NCBI GenBank assembly: GCA_002424645.1
Contig: DIKU01000056.1
Span: 3,180 to 33,827, forward strand
Direction: 5' to 3'
Origin: Pelobacter sp. UBA5610
GTDB taxonomy: Bacteria; Desulfobacterota; Desulfuromonadia; Desulfuromonadales; Syntrophotaleaceae
DNA: 30,648 bases
This document shows, one piece after another, positions 17,004 to 25,384 of this stretch. Within the stretch, counting starts at the first letter, position 1. Every line of letters begins with the position of its first letter. Both the position numbers and the translations under genes were made by a program. The notes beneath the pieces were generated by a model, which saw only the letters and a list, made by a program, of their open reading frames with translations, ran no database searches and was not told the DNA's origin.

Positions 17004-17831
17004 ATGAGTCAAAAAGAGGATCAAGGGAAATTAACCCAACGAGCTGACGAGTTTTTACAGATTTTCAAAAAGGGAGCCGAATTTACGCAGGAATTGATGC
17101 GTGAAAATGAAAAATTGCGTTTCCAGTTGGTACAAATGGAAGAGCAGAATCGTTTGGCGTCCTGTGCTGCGCAGGCATTGCAAGAAGTTGAAAACCTGAA
17201 ATCTCAGGTTGCCGAGCTTGAGCAGGAAAAGATGGAAATCATGCAGCGCATAGCTCGTGTAGAAGCCGAAAATATCGATTTTGCCAATCGTTATGTTGAG
17301 ATCGAGGGGGAGAACAACAGTCTGGCCAACCTTTATATTGCGACTTATCAATTGCATTCGACACTTGATTTTCGCGAGGTGCTACAGATTATCTCCGAGA
17401 TTATTATCAATCTTATCGGCGGTGAGGAATTCGCGCTTTTTCTTCTGGATGAAAATACAGCTTCGTTACAGGCCATGGTCGGTGAAGGTGTGGAGATCGA
17501 TCAATTGCCGGTATGTCCCGTGGGCGAAGGAACTCTTGGGACTGTCGCCAGTACCGGAGAAAGCTTTTATGCCACCACGCTGGATGATGTAAGCTCCGCT
17601 TACGATGCTCCGCTGGCCTGCATCCCTCTTAAGATAAAAGACCGTGTCATCGGTGTTTTGGCGGTTTATAAGCTGTTTTTGCAAAAGAAACGTTTTGCGG
17701 ATATCGATTATGAATTGTTTACTCTGCTTGCCGGGCATGCCGCCACGGCTATTTTTGCCTCCAAACTTTATTCTGAATCAGAACGTAAGCTGACCACTAT
17801 CCAGGGTTTTCTTGATCTGTTGACTAAATGA
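17004..17831 (+). CDS. Coiled-coil GAF-domain protein
   Basis: This 275-residue soluble protein has a long, charged coiled coil at about residues 25-110 (FTQELMRENEKLRFQ, EVENLKSQVAELEQEKMEIM). A GAF domain follows at about 115-255 (LDFREVLQIISEIIINLIGG, then VGEGTLGTVASTGESF). It ends with a short helix. It has no kinase, cyclase or DNA-binding part, so it is probably a ligand-binding adaptor or cytoplasmic sensor. It sits between two CheY-like genes and downstream of a CheA, so it may feed that kinase in place of a receptor; this is inference. The ligand is unknown. The ATG follows GGGGAGAG, and the stop is 15 bp before the next gene. Confidence 0.85.
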   Translation: MSQKEDQGKLTQRADEFLQIFKKGAEFTQELMRENEKLRFQLVQMEEQNRLASCAAQALQEVENLKSQVAELEQEKMEIMQRIARVEAENIDFANRYVEIEGENNSLANLYIATYQLHSTLDFREVLQIISEIIINLIGGEEFALFLLDENTASLQAMVGEGVEIDQLPVCPVGEGTLGTVASTGESFYATTLDDVSSAYDAPLACIPLKIKDRVIGVLAVYKLFLQKKRFADIDYELFTLLAGHAATAIFASKLYSESERKLTTIQGFLDLLTK

Positions 17832-17846
17832 GGTAAGGAGGTAGGG

Positions 17847-18221
17847 ATGTCTGGCCACAAGATCCTGGTGGTAGAGGATTCGGCTATTATGCGGCAATTG
17901 CTTGTCATGTCGCTGAGGCGTATGCCGGGCGTTACTGTTCTGGAAGCCAGTGATGGACTTGAGGCCTTGAAATTAATTGCGAATGAAAACCTGTCTCTGG
18001 TTTTTTCCGATGTGAATATGCCTGGCTTGGATGGTCTCAAGTTGGTCCGCATGTTGCGGGCGGATCATCGTACACGGAATATTCCCATTGTCATGGTAAC
18101 CACTGAAGGTAGTGCGGAAGATCGGGATCGCGCCATGGCTCTGGGCGCAACCGAATATATCACCAAGCCTGTGCAGGCTGCTAAAGTTGTCGATACGGCC
18201 ACGCGCCTTCTCGGGTTGTAA
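17847..18221 (+). CDS. CheY-like single-domain response regulator
   Basis: The 124-residue receiver has the acidic pair EDS (10-12), phosphoacceptor Asp55 in LVFSDVNMPGLDG, Thr85 in MVTT and Lys107 in ITKPV. It is closer to classical chemotaxis CheY (SAIMRQL, SDVNMPGLDG) than the first CheY-like protein of the cluster. The start follows AAGGAGG. It ends the signalling cluster; the next gene, infA, has its own candidate promoter. Confidence 0.93.
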   Translation: MSGHKILVVEDSAIMRQLLVMSLRRMPGVTVLEASDGLEALKLIANENLSLVFSDVNMPGLDGLKLVRMLRADHRTRNIPIVMVTTEGSAEDRDRAMALGATEYITKPVQAAKVVDTATRLLGL

Positions 18222-18370
18222 GTTGTCCCTGGTGCAACGCATCAGCCTGATATGCAAAGAGGCGAAATGGCCAGGGGTGGTTGGCAACGGCCGATTATCC
18301 TGACAGTCTTACGGCAAGGGAGCTTAAGGGGGATGCCCGGGCCGAGTGCCTGACCATTTAGGCCTAAGGG

Positions 18371-18400
18371 TTGACAATGCCTGGGTCGGTCATGTTAAAT
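18371..18400 (+). promoter_or_regulatory. Candidate infA promoter
   Basis: A perfect TTGACA (18371-18376) and TTAAAT (18395-18400) are 18 bp apart. Initiation near 18407 gives a leader of about 60 nt to the infA start. Confidence 0.5.
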
Positions 18401-18465
18401 AGTGCTGTTTTTTCACCTGGAATTATTCACTGAAAACAATTGTTAAATATTGCAAGGAGGTCGCG

Positions 18466-18684
18466 TTGGCAAAAGAAGAAGCCATTGAAGTTGAAGGGAA
18501 GGTTATCGAACCTCTCCCTAATGCCATGTTTCGTGTCAAGCTTGATAACGGGCACACCATTCTCGCTCATATTTCCGGTAAAATGAGAAAATTTTACATC
18601 CGTATCCTGCCTGGAGATCGGGTGACCGTTGAACTGTCCCCCTACGATTTGACTCGCGGTCGCATTACCTACCGCGAAAAGTAG
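18466..18684 (+). CDS. infA: Translation initiation factor IF-1
   Basis: IF-1 binds the 30S A site and works with IF-2 and IF-3. The 72-residue protein is a single OB-fold: EEAIEVEGKVIEPLPNAMFR, GHTILAHISGKMRKFYIRIL and GRITYREK match the family throughout. The start is TTG 18466, with a strong AAGGAGG upstream. It lies between the signalling cluster and leuS. Confidence 0.97.
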   Translation: MAKEEAIEVEGKVIEPLPNAMFRVKLDNGHTILAHISGKMRKFYIRILPGDRVTVELSPYDLTRGRITYREK

Positions 18685-18806
18685 GATCTCTGAGGCACCT
18701 GCCTTTGGAGTAGACAATATAGGTGTTGCGTGAGGCCAGTTTATTCCGATACTCATTCGATATAATCGGAACGGGCTGGCTTCGTAAATTCCCGTGAATC
18801 ATCGAT

Positions 18807-18826
18807 ACCGGCGTTGGCCGGTTTTC
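18807..18826 (+). terminator. Weak terminator-like hairpin between infA and leuS
   Basis: ACCGGC (18807-18812) and GCCGGT (18817-18822) form a 6-bp stem with loop GTTG, followed by TTT and then mixed sequence. It could be a weak terminator of infA or a leader hairpin of leuS. Confidence 0.35.
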
Positions 18827-18865
18827 CTGTTTATATTGGTATCCGTGTGGATGCGGAGGGTTTTT

Positions 18866-21418
18866 ATGGAAGAGCGTTACGACGCTGGCAGCATTGAAGG
18901 TAAATGGCAGAAACATTGGGAACAGGATAAAACCTTCAAGGCGCAGAAGGATGACAGGGAAAAGTATTATCTTCTGGAGATGTTTCCTTATCCTTCCGGG
19001 CGTATTCACATGGGGCATGTACGCAACTACTCCATTGGCGACGTTGTTGCGCGTTTCAAACGTCTGCAGGGCTATAACGTGCTGCATCCCATGGGGTGGG
19101 ACGCTTTTGGCATGCCCGCTGAAAATGCTGCCATTCAGCATGGTATCCATCCAGGCAAGTGGACCTATGAAAACATAGCCAATATGCGGGCCCAGATCAA
19201 AAAAATGGGGTTTTCCTACGATTGGGACCGTGAACTGGCGACCTGCCATCCTGAATATTATCGTTGGGAGCAGCTGATCTTTCTCAAGATGTTTGAAAAA
19301 GGGCTGGCTTACAAAAAAAGCTCCTTCGTTAACTGGTGCCCCGAGTGTCAGACGGTTTTGGCCAATGAACAGGTTGAAAACGACGCATGCTGGCGCTGCT
19401 CTACAGAAGTTGAACAGAAAGAATTGGAACAGTGGTTTTTTAAAATCACTGATTATGCACAGGAACTGCTGGACGATACCTATAAGCTGACCGGCTGGCC
19501 CGAGTCGGTGTTGACCATGCAGCGTAACTGGATCGGCCGTTCCACCGGGTGCGAAATCGATTTCCCGGTAGTGGACTCCGATGTGAAAATCAAGGTTTTC
19601 ACTACCCGTCCGGACACTCTTTACGGTGCCACCTTCATGAGTCTCGCCGCCGAGCACCCTCTGGCCATGAGCCTGACCTGTGATGAATACAAAGCCGAGG
19701 TCGAGGCGTTTATCGCAAGGGTGCGTGATCAGGACAAGCTTAAACGTACCAGTGATGACTTTGTCAAAGAAGGGATTTTCACCGGTTCCTACAGCATTAA
19801 CCCGGTGAACGGTCGCCGTATCCCCATCTATCTGGCCAATTTTGTGCTGATGGATTATGGAACCGGCGCCGTCATGGCAGTTCCCACCCATGACCAGCGC
19901 GATTTTGAGTTCGCGACAAAATATAACATTCCCAAGGTTGTCGTTATTCAGCCCGAAGGTCAAACACTCGATCCCGAGGCAATGAACGAAGCTTGGACCG
20001 ATTCCGGCACCTTGGTTAATTCCGGTCCTTTCGACGGGCTGGATAATGTCTCCGCCAAAGAAAAAATAGCCGAATTCCTTGAAGAACAGGGTATCGGTTG
20101 TAAAACCATTAATTATCGTTTGCGTGATTGGGGCGTTTCCCGGCAGCGTTACTGGGGAACCCCGATTCCTATTATTTATTGTCCCCACTGTGGTCCCGTT
20201 GCTGTACCCGAGAAGGATTTGCCGGTCCTGTTGCCTATGGATGTGGAAATCAGCGGGGAAGGTGGTAGTCCTCTGGCAAGGCACCAGTCCTTCTTGAATG
20301 TCTCCTGCCCGACTTGTGGTGGTGATGCCCGCCGGGAAACGGATACGTTCGACACCTTTGTGGAAAGCTCCTGGTATTTTGCCCGCTATGCCTGTCCGCG
20401 GTTTGACGCCGGTCCGCTGGACCGTGACGCTGTTGACCACTGGCTGCCCGTGGATCAGTATATTGGTGGAATCGAGCACGCAGTTATGCATCTGTTGTAT
20501 GCCCGCTTCTTCACCAAAGTTATGCGTGATTTGGGAATGGTGTCACAGGATGAACCGTTTAAAAACCTGCTGACCCAGGGCATGGTGTGTATGGAAACCA
20601 CTTCCTGCCCCGAGCACGGCTGGCTCTATCCCGAGCAGGTGGTTGACGGGAAGTGTGTTCTTTGCGGAGCGACTGCCAAAACCGGGCGCAATGAAAAAAT
20701 GAGCAAGTCCAAGAAGAACGTGGTGGATCCGGATCAGCTCATCTCCCACTACGGGGCTGACACGGCCCGACTCTTTTCCTTGTTTGCCGCACCGCCGGAA
20801 AAAGATCTCGAGTGGAACGAACAGGGTGTAGAAGGTTGCTATCGCTTTCTGAACCGGGTCTGGCGGGCTGTGTATGATAACCTCGAGCGTGTCACCGGAG
20901 TTGACATCCCGGCATCCGTAGAGGGTCCGGCCAGAGATTTGCGTCGGCAAGTCCATCGCACAATCAAAAAAGTTACCGAGGATATCGATGGCAGCTTTCA
21001 TTTCAACACGGCTATAGCTTCGGTCATGGAGCTGGTTAACGCCATCTACGGCTTTGAGCCGCGGGATGAATATCCTGGAGTCATGCGTGAAGCTCTGGAG
21101 TCTTTGGTCAGACTTTTGGCGCCGTTTGTTCCGCATGTGTGCGAAGAGTTGTGGGGGTGTCTTGGCCATCAGGGTGGCATCGAAGCTGCCGGTTGGCCGA
21201 CCTGGGACGCCACCGCTTTGGTTGAGGATGAAATGACCATCGTGGTTCAGGTCAACGGTAAGGTTCGCGGCAAGGTGACCGTAGCTGCCGATGCAGACAG
21301 TGATGCGGTGCAGCAGGCGGCGTTGGCGGAGGGCAATGTGGTTCGCTTTCTGGAGGGAAAATCTGTGCGCAAAGTAGTCGTTGTTCCCGGTCGTCTGGTG
21401 AGCATAGTAGCATCATGA
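18866..21418 (+). CDS. leuS: Leucyl-tRNA synthetase
   Basis: It charges tRNA-Leu with leucine. The 850-residue class I synthetase has HIGH in its leucyl form PYPSGRIHMGH (residues 41-51) and KMSKS in NEKMSKSKKNV. The CP1 editing domain contains TTRPDTLYGATFMSLAAEHP. Cysteine pairs CPECQ, CWRC, CPHCG and CPTCG suggest zinc sites. The C-terminus has the usual VQVNGKVRGKV. ATG 18866 is chosen because GGAGGG (18855-18860) precedes it and the family N-terminus begins there; a longer frame from 18794 has no ribosome-binding site. It overlaps lptE by 4 bp (ATGA), so leuS, lptE and holA form one unit. Confidence 0.98.
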   Translation: MEERYDAGSIEGKWQKHWEQDKTFKAQKDDREKYYLLEMFPYPSGRIHMGHVRNYSIGDVVARFKRLQGYNVLHPMGWDAFGMPAENAAIQHGIHPGKWTYENIANMRAQIKKMGFSYDWDRELATCHPEYYRWEQLIFLKMFEKGLAYKKSSFVNWCPECQTVLANEQVENDACWRCSTEVEQKELEQWFFKITDYAQELLDDTYKLTGWPESVLTMQRNWIGRSTGCEIDFPVVDSDVKIKVFTTRPDTLYGATFMSLAAEHPLAMSLTCDEYKAEVEAFIARVRDQDKLKRTSDDFVKEGIFTGSYSINPVNGRRIPIYLANFVLMDYGTGAVMAVPTHDQRDFEFATKYNIPKVVVIQPEGQTLDPEAMNEAWTDSGTLVNSGPFDGLDNVSAKEKIAEFLEEQGIGCKTINYRLRDWGVSRQRYWGTPIPIIYCPHCGPVAVPEKDLPVLLPMDVEISGEGGSPLARHQSFLNVSCPTCGGDARRETDTFDTFVESSWYFARYACPRFDAGPLDRDAVDHWLPVDQYIGGIEHAVMHLLYARFFTKVMRDLGMVSQDEPFKNLLTQGMVCMETTSCPEHGWLYPEQVVDGKCVLCGATAKTGRNEKMSKSKKNVVDPDQLISHYGADTARLFSLFAAPPEKDLEWNEQGVEGCYRFLNRVWRAVYDNLERVTGVDIPASVEGPARDLRRQVHRTIKKVTEDIDGSFHFNTAIASVMELVNAIYGFEPRDEYPGVMREALESLVRLLAPFVPHVCEELWGCLGHQGGIEAAGWPTWDATALVEDEMTIVVQVNGKVRGKVTVAADADSDAVQQAALAEGNVVRFLEGKSVRKVVVVPGRLVSIVAS

Positions 21419-21927
21419 TGACGCGATATCTGATCTGCCTATTGCTGTTGCTGAGCCTTTTGGGTTGCGGTTATCACTTGCAGGGCAAGGGAGATACGTT
21501 GCCCGACGGGGTGCGCTATGTGCACGTTGCCATTTTGCATAATGCTACCTATGAGCCGTTTCTGGAAAACGCGGTGACCCTTGCGTTGCAGGATCGCCTG
21601 ATAAGGAGTCCCGGGATCGAGTTGGTCGATGATCCGGGTCAGGCCGATGCTCTTTTGACAGGGACTGTCGCGCAATATGACAGCAATTCCCTGTCCTATG
21701 ATGGAAATGACCGAATCGCCGAGTATCGGGCACGCATGACGGTGGAGGTGGCGCTGCGGCACGCCGACAACGCACAAGTCCTTTGGAAGGGCCGCTCCAG
21801 TTGGACTGAGGATTATGTTGCCAATACCGATAAGGCCCTTGAGGATGATCGCGAAAAAGCTGCCATCGAGGAAATCGCACGGCGGTTGGCCGATGATATC
21901 TATTCCCGCATGGTAGATGATTTTTGA
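21415..21927 (+). CDS. lptE: LPS-assembly lipoprotein LptE
   Basis: LptE plugs the LptD barrel in the outer membrane and helps deliver lipopolysaccharide to the surface. The 170-residue precursor has a short lipoprotein signal with lipobox LSLLGC (Cys18), followed by GYHLQGKGDTLPDGV, typical of LptE. The core includes NATYEPFLENAVTLALQDRL. The leuS-lptE-holA order is common in proteobacteria. It confirms a Gram-negative cell with LPS. ATG 21418 is an alternative start. Confidence 0.9.
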   Translation: MMTRYLICLLLLLSLLGCGYHLQGKGDTLPDGVRYVHVAILHNATYEPFLENAVTLALQDRLIRSPGIELVDDPGQADALLTGTVAQYDSNSLSYDGNDRIAEYRARMTVEVALRHADNAQVLWKGRSSWTEDYVANTDKALEDDREKAAIEEIARRLADDIYSRMVDDF

Positions 21928-21950
21928 ACCGCTCTCGAAAGGGTGGGGAT

Positions 21951-22943
21951 GTGACGCCTGGTGAATTGAAAAAGCGATTGCGGGAGAAAAAACTCCCCGG
22001 CTTGCTGTTTCTGTACGGCGAGGAGACCTTTTTCATCGAACGTATCCTGCGCGAGATTATCGAACAAACGGTGCCTCTGGAAGCTCGCGATTTTAATTTG
22101 CAGGTTTTTCACGGTAAGGATTGTCATGCCGCAACCGTAATGGATTCGGCACTGACCTTGCCAGCATTCAGTCCGGTGCGTCTGGTCGTGGTACGCGATG
22201 CCCAGAATATGCCCGCCGCAGAACTTGATCAGTTTCTTTCTTATCTGAACAAACCCGTTCCCGAAACGATCTTGATATTTACAGGGGACAAGATTGACGG
22301 TCGTCGGAAGTTTTATCAGGTTTTTAAAAATGCCGGCGCGTTGGTTGAGTTTAAAAAACTGTATGATAATCAGATACCAGGCTTTGTAAAAGAGCAAGCG
22401 GGGGATGCCGGGATTTCCTTTACGGAAGATGCCCTGGCTCTTTTTTGCAAGCGTGTCGGTTCTCATCTTCAGGAAATCAACGGCGAGTTAAGCAAATTGT
22501 GCAATTATCTCGGGGAGCGCAATGTTGCTGAACCGAGTGATGTTTTGGCTGTGGTAACGGACAGCCGGGTGGATAGTGTATTTGAGTTAAGCGATGCCTT
22601 GGGGAAGCAGGATGTTGGCGAGGCTTTAAGGCTTTTGCATCGATTGTTGGTCGAGGGGGTTGCGCCATTACTTATACTCGCCATGATCACGCGGCATTAT
22701 CGCCAATTGTGGAAGGCTCACGAGTTGCTGCGGCAGCGGGTTCCGGAAAAGGATATGGCGCGCAGCATCGGCATCAATCCTTACTTTCTCAGCGGAGTAC
22801 TTGTTCAGGCACGGCGCATTCCATCGGATAAATTTCGAGGTATTTTTGAATCGTTACTGGAGGGGGATCTTGCCTTGAAATCCAGCGGTTCGTCTCCAAC
22901 GGCGGTGCTTGAAAATTTGGTGCTGCGATTGGCCGCAGGGTAA
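21951..22943 (+). CDS. holA: DNA polymerase III subunit delta
   Basis: The delta subunit opens the beta clamp within the clamp loader. The protein has the family's opening LPGLLFLYGEETFFIERIL, then VVVRDAQNMPA and the domain III region EVSD-like VFELSDALGKQDVGEALRLL. GTG 21951 (MTPGELKKRL) is chosen because GGGTGGGGA lies just before it; this gives 330 residues. TTG 21924, overlapping the lptE stop, would add nine residues. It ends at the bidirectional terminator shared with rpsT. Confidence 0.93.
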   Translation: MTPGELKKRLREKKLPGLLFLYGEETFFIERILREIIEQTVPLEARDFNLQVFHGKDCHAATVMDSALTLPAFSPVRLVVVRDAQNMPAAELDQFLSYLNKPVPETILIFTGDKIDGRRKFYQVFKNAGALVEFKKLYDNQIPGFVKEQAGDAGISFTEDALALFCKRVGSHLQEINGELSKLCNYLGERNVAEPSDVLAVVTDSRVDSVFELSDALGKQDVGEALRLLHRLLVEGVAPLLILAMITRHYRQLWKAHELLRQRVPEKDMARSIGINPYFLSGVLVQARRIPSDKFRGIFESLLEGDLALKSSGSSPTAVLENLVLRLAAG

Positions 22944-22953
22944 CATGCCAGAT

Positions 22954-22984
22954 AAAAAAAGGGGCCTGAAAGGCCCCTTTTTTC
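22954..22984. terminator. Bidirectional intrinsic terminator between holA and rpsT
   Basis: GGGGCCT (22961-22967) and AGGCCCC (22971-22977) form a stem with loop GAA, flanked by seven A on the left and six T on the right. It can therefore end both the convergent holA and rpsT transcripts. Confidence 0.93.
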
Positions 22985-23004
22985 TTAATATGTCATGCGT
23001 TTGT

Positions 23005-23268
23005 TCAGCCCAAGGTATTGACAAGTTTGACCAGGCGCGAAATCTTGCGGCTGGCAGTTGCTTTATGGATAACACCTTTGGTGGCGGCTTTGTCGATGAA
23101 AGGTACGGCGCGCTCCAGTGCGGTTTTGGCATCTTCAAGATCGCCAGCGGTAACGGCAGTACGAACCATCTTGACGAAGGTGCGCATGGTGCTGCGGATA
23201 TGGGTGTTGCGGGCGTTACGTACCGCCGCCTGGCGATTTCTTTTCAGAGCGGATTTGTGGTTGGCCAA
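23005..23268 (-). CDS. rpsT: Ribosomal protein S20
   Basis: The 87-residue basic protein (MANHKSALKRNRQAAVRNAR onward) is the 30S protein S20. The start codon is TTG, with GGAGG 7 nt upstream. In E. coli rpsT also starts with TTG, and this weak start takes part in S20 autogenous control; the same may hold here. The gene is monocistronic, with its own promoter at 23366-23394 and a leader of about 90 nt. Confidence 0.97.
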   Translation of the reverse strand: MANHKSALKRNRQAAVRNARNTHIRSTMRTFVKMVRTAVTAGDLEDAKTALERAVPFIDKAATKGVIHKATASRKISRLVKLVNTLG

Positions 23269-23365
23269 GGTTTTGCCTCCGTTTTAACAAAATAGGTTGT
23301 TTGGTTTTTCTTCGTTGGTAGTCATCTGTGTGATAAAACGTCTTTCAATTGATGACATGCAGCGT

Positions 23366-23394
23366 TTTATAGCACCGGTGGCACCAATAGTCAA
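23366..23394 (-). promoter_or_regulatory. Sigma-70 promoter of rpsT
   Basis: Read on the minus strand, TTGACT (23389-23394) and TATAAA (23366-23371) are separated by exactly 17 bp. This is the best promoter match in the window and is placed as expected for a highly expressed ribosomal protein gene. Confidence 0.75.
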
Positions 23395-23520
23395 GTTAGC
23401 AAGAACTTATCAAATACATGAAAAGCATTGTACTACAGTATGTTATGGTATGTCGATAGTGAATTAAAATAAAATAATCCCATTTTGTGGTTGTTTATGA
23501 TTTTCAGGAGAGTGTAAGGG

Positions 23521-25092
23521 ATGAAGGAAAAAGGCGAAATTACTCGGGCAACAGGTGTTATGGGCTTGGCTACCGGATTGAGTCGCATTTTTGGACTGGT
23601 GCGTGATGTCGTCGTTGCCCGTCTTTTCGGTGCCGGCTTCGGTGCTGACGCCTTTTTTATGGCCTTTACGATACCTAACCTGTTGAGACGTTTCTTTGCT
23701 GAAGGGTCTTTAACTGCCGCTTTTGTCCCAACCTTTTCTCGCGTGCATCACACTGAGGGGGAAGAAGAGGGGAGGCGGGTCGCCAATATATGCTGGACTC
23801 TGTTGTTGTTGGTTATGGTTGTCGTAACCTTGTGTGGCATACTTGCTTCGCCATGGATTGTAAACATAATCGGGCATGGTTTCGGTGCGGTGCCCGGCAA
23901 GTTGGAATTGACCAATTTCCTTAATCGCCTGATGTTTCCTTACATCTTTTTTGTAAGCATGTTGGCTCTTGCAACCGGTATTCTCAATGTGCTTGGACAT
24001 TATTTCTGGCCATCCGTATCGACTGTTTTTTTAAATCTGGCCATGATTGTTTGCGGATATTTTCTGGCGGATTACTTTGATGCGCCTGTTACGGCACTTG
24101 CCATTGGTGTTCTGATTGGTGGTTTTTTACAGTTGGCCTTTGTGTTTCCCGTGTTAAAGCGCCATGGCATTTGTTTCAGGCTCGATTTTCATTTCCGTCA
24201 TCCTGCGGTTCAGAGGGTCGTCAGGTTGATGATGCCCGGTTTGGTCGGGGTAGCCATTTATCAGATCAATATTGTCGTGACAAGATTGTTGGCTTCATTT
24301 CTTCCCGAAGGCAGTGTTTCCTACCTTTATTTTGGGCAGCGGTTATTCGAGTTTCCTCAGGGTATATTTGTAGTCTCTCTGGCTCAGGCCGTTCTTCCCG
24401 CTATGAGTCGTCAGGTCGCAACAGGGGATGAGGCAGGTTTCAAAGATTCGCTACGGTATGCGCTTGTACTGATCGGATTGTTTACTTTGCCTGCCATGGT
24501 CGGATTGATATTTTGCTCCGTACCGGTCTATAGCTTATTCTTCATGCATGGGGCCTTTGAATATGCGGATGTATGGCAGTCTTCGGTTGTGCTCGCTGCT
24601 TATGCACCGGGATTGCTATTCGTTGGAGTAAGCCGTGTTGTGGTGCCTAGCTTCTATGCAATGAACGATACCCGTACACCGGTTTGGGTGTCATTTTGGA
24701 CTTTGCTGGTAAATGCCGGGTTCGGGATATTGCTCATGAAGCCGTTTCAACATGTTGGGTTGGCCATGGCTCTGACCCTGTCCTCTGTGTTCAATTGCGG
24801 AGTGCTGTTGTTTTTGCTAAGAAGAAAGCTTGGTTCTCTCGGGTTCAAACAGGTGGCACTTTCGATGTTACGTGTGATTCCGGTTACATTGCTGATGGCC
24901 GCATTCGTTTATGTAGTGTTAAAAAACGGACAATGGAATGTGGCAGGAGCCTTTTGGTATAAGCTGGCTTTACTTGGTGTTGCTGTCGCGGGAGGCGGAG
25001 GGCTGTATGCCGTTGGATGTATGGTCATGCGGGTTCCTGAGGCAAGTCAGGCCTTCATGTTTATCAAGCGAAAATTGCGCAGGCGGGTTTGA
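23521..25092 (+). CDS. murJ: Lipid II flippase MurJ
   Basis: MurJ moves lipid II across the inner membrane for peptidoglycan synthesis. The 523-residue protein is strongly hydrophobic, with about 14 predicted membrane helices, as usual. Family marks include MGLATGLSRIFGLVRDVVVA, GAGFGADAFFMAFTIPNLLR, FFAEGSLTAAFVPTF and LYFGQRLFEFPQGIFVVSLA. The Arg and charged residues lining the central cavity lie in these blocks. The ATG follows CAGGAGAG. It appears to be a single-gene unit, after the divergent rpsT and before tRNA-Val. Confidence 0.95.
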   Translation: MKEKGEITRATGVMGLATGLSRIFGLVRDVVVARLFGAGFGADAFFMAFTIPNLLRRFFAEGSLTAAFVPTFSRVHHTEGEEEGRRVANICWTLLLLVMVVVTLCGILASPWIVNIIGHGFGAVPGKLELTNFLNRLMFPYIFFVSMLALATGILNVLGHYFWPSVSTVFLNLAMIVCGYFLADYFDAPVTALAIGVLIGGFLQLAFVFPVLKRHGICFRLDFHFRHPAVQRVVRLMMPGLVGVAIYQINIVVTRLLASFLPEGSVSYLYFGQRLFEFPQGIFVVSLAQAVLPAMSRQVATGDEAGFKDSLRYALVLIGLFTLPAMVGLIFCSVPVYSLFFMHGAFEYADVWQSSVVLAAYAPGLLFVGVSRVVVPSFYAMNDTRTPVWVSFWTLLVNAGFGILLMKPFQHVGLAMALTLSSVFNCGVLLFLLRRKLGSLGFKQVALSMLRVIPVTLLMAAFVYVVLKNGQWNVAGAFWYKLALLGVAVAGGGGLYAVGCMVMRVPEASQAFMFIKRKLRRRV

Positions 25093-25189
25093 GGCGCCTG
25101 TCGTTGATTTGAATTGTTAGGTATTCAGACGTTCAAGGAGGATTTTTTCCTATACCCTGATTTTTTTTACAGGTATGATGGAAAACATG

Positions 25190-25219
25190 TTGACACACCT
25201 GCCTTGGTTTTGATATTAA
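25190..25219 (+). promoter_or_regulatory. Candidate promoter of tRNA-Val
   Basis: A perfect TTGACA (25190-25195) is followed 18 bp later by TATTAA (25214-25219), about 22 bp before the tRNA-Val gene. The position suits a stable-RNA promoter. Confidence 0.5.
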
Positions 25220-25240
25220 TTTGCCCCGTCGCAGTTTTGT

Positions 25241-25315
<75 letters not shown>

Positions 25316-25342
25316 TATACTACAAACACCGCGCGTATAGTC

Positions 25343-25370
25343 GAGGCATCTTCGGATGCCTCTTTTTATT
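25343..25370 (+). terminator. Intrinsic terminator between tRNA-Val and thrS
   Basis: GAGGCATC (25343-25350) and GATGCCTC (25355-25362) form a perfect 8-bp stem with a stable TTCG loop, followed by TTTTTATT. It ends only 14 bp before the thrS start, so the thrS mRNA either arises by read-through or has a promoter overlapping this region. Confidence 0.9.
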
Positions 25371-25384
25371 CGCGGAGAAAGTGA

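Noticed and set aside
18794..18865. N-terminal extension of leuS
   Set aside because: No ribosome-binding site, and the family N-terminus begins at the downstream ATG with GGAGGG.
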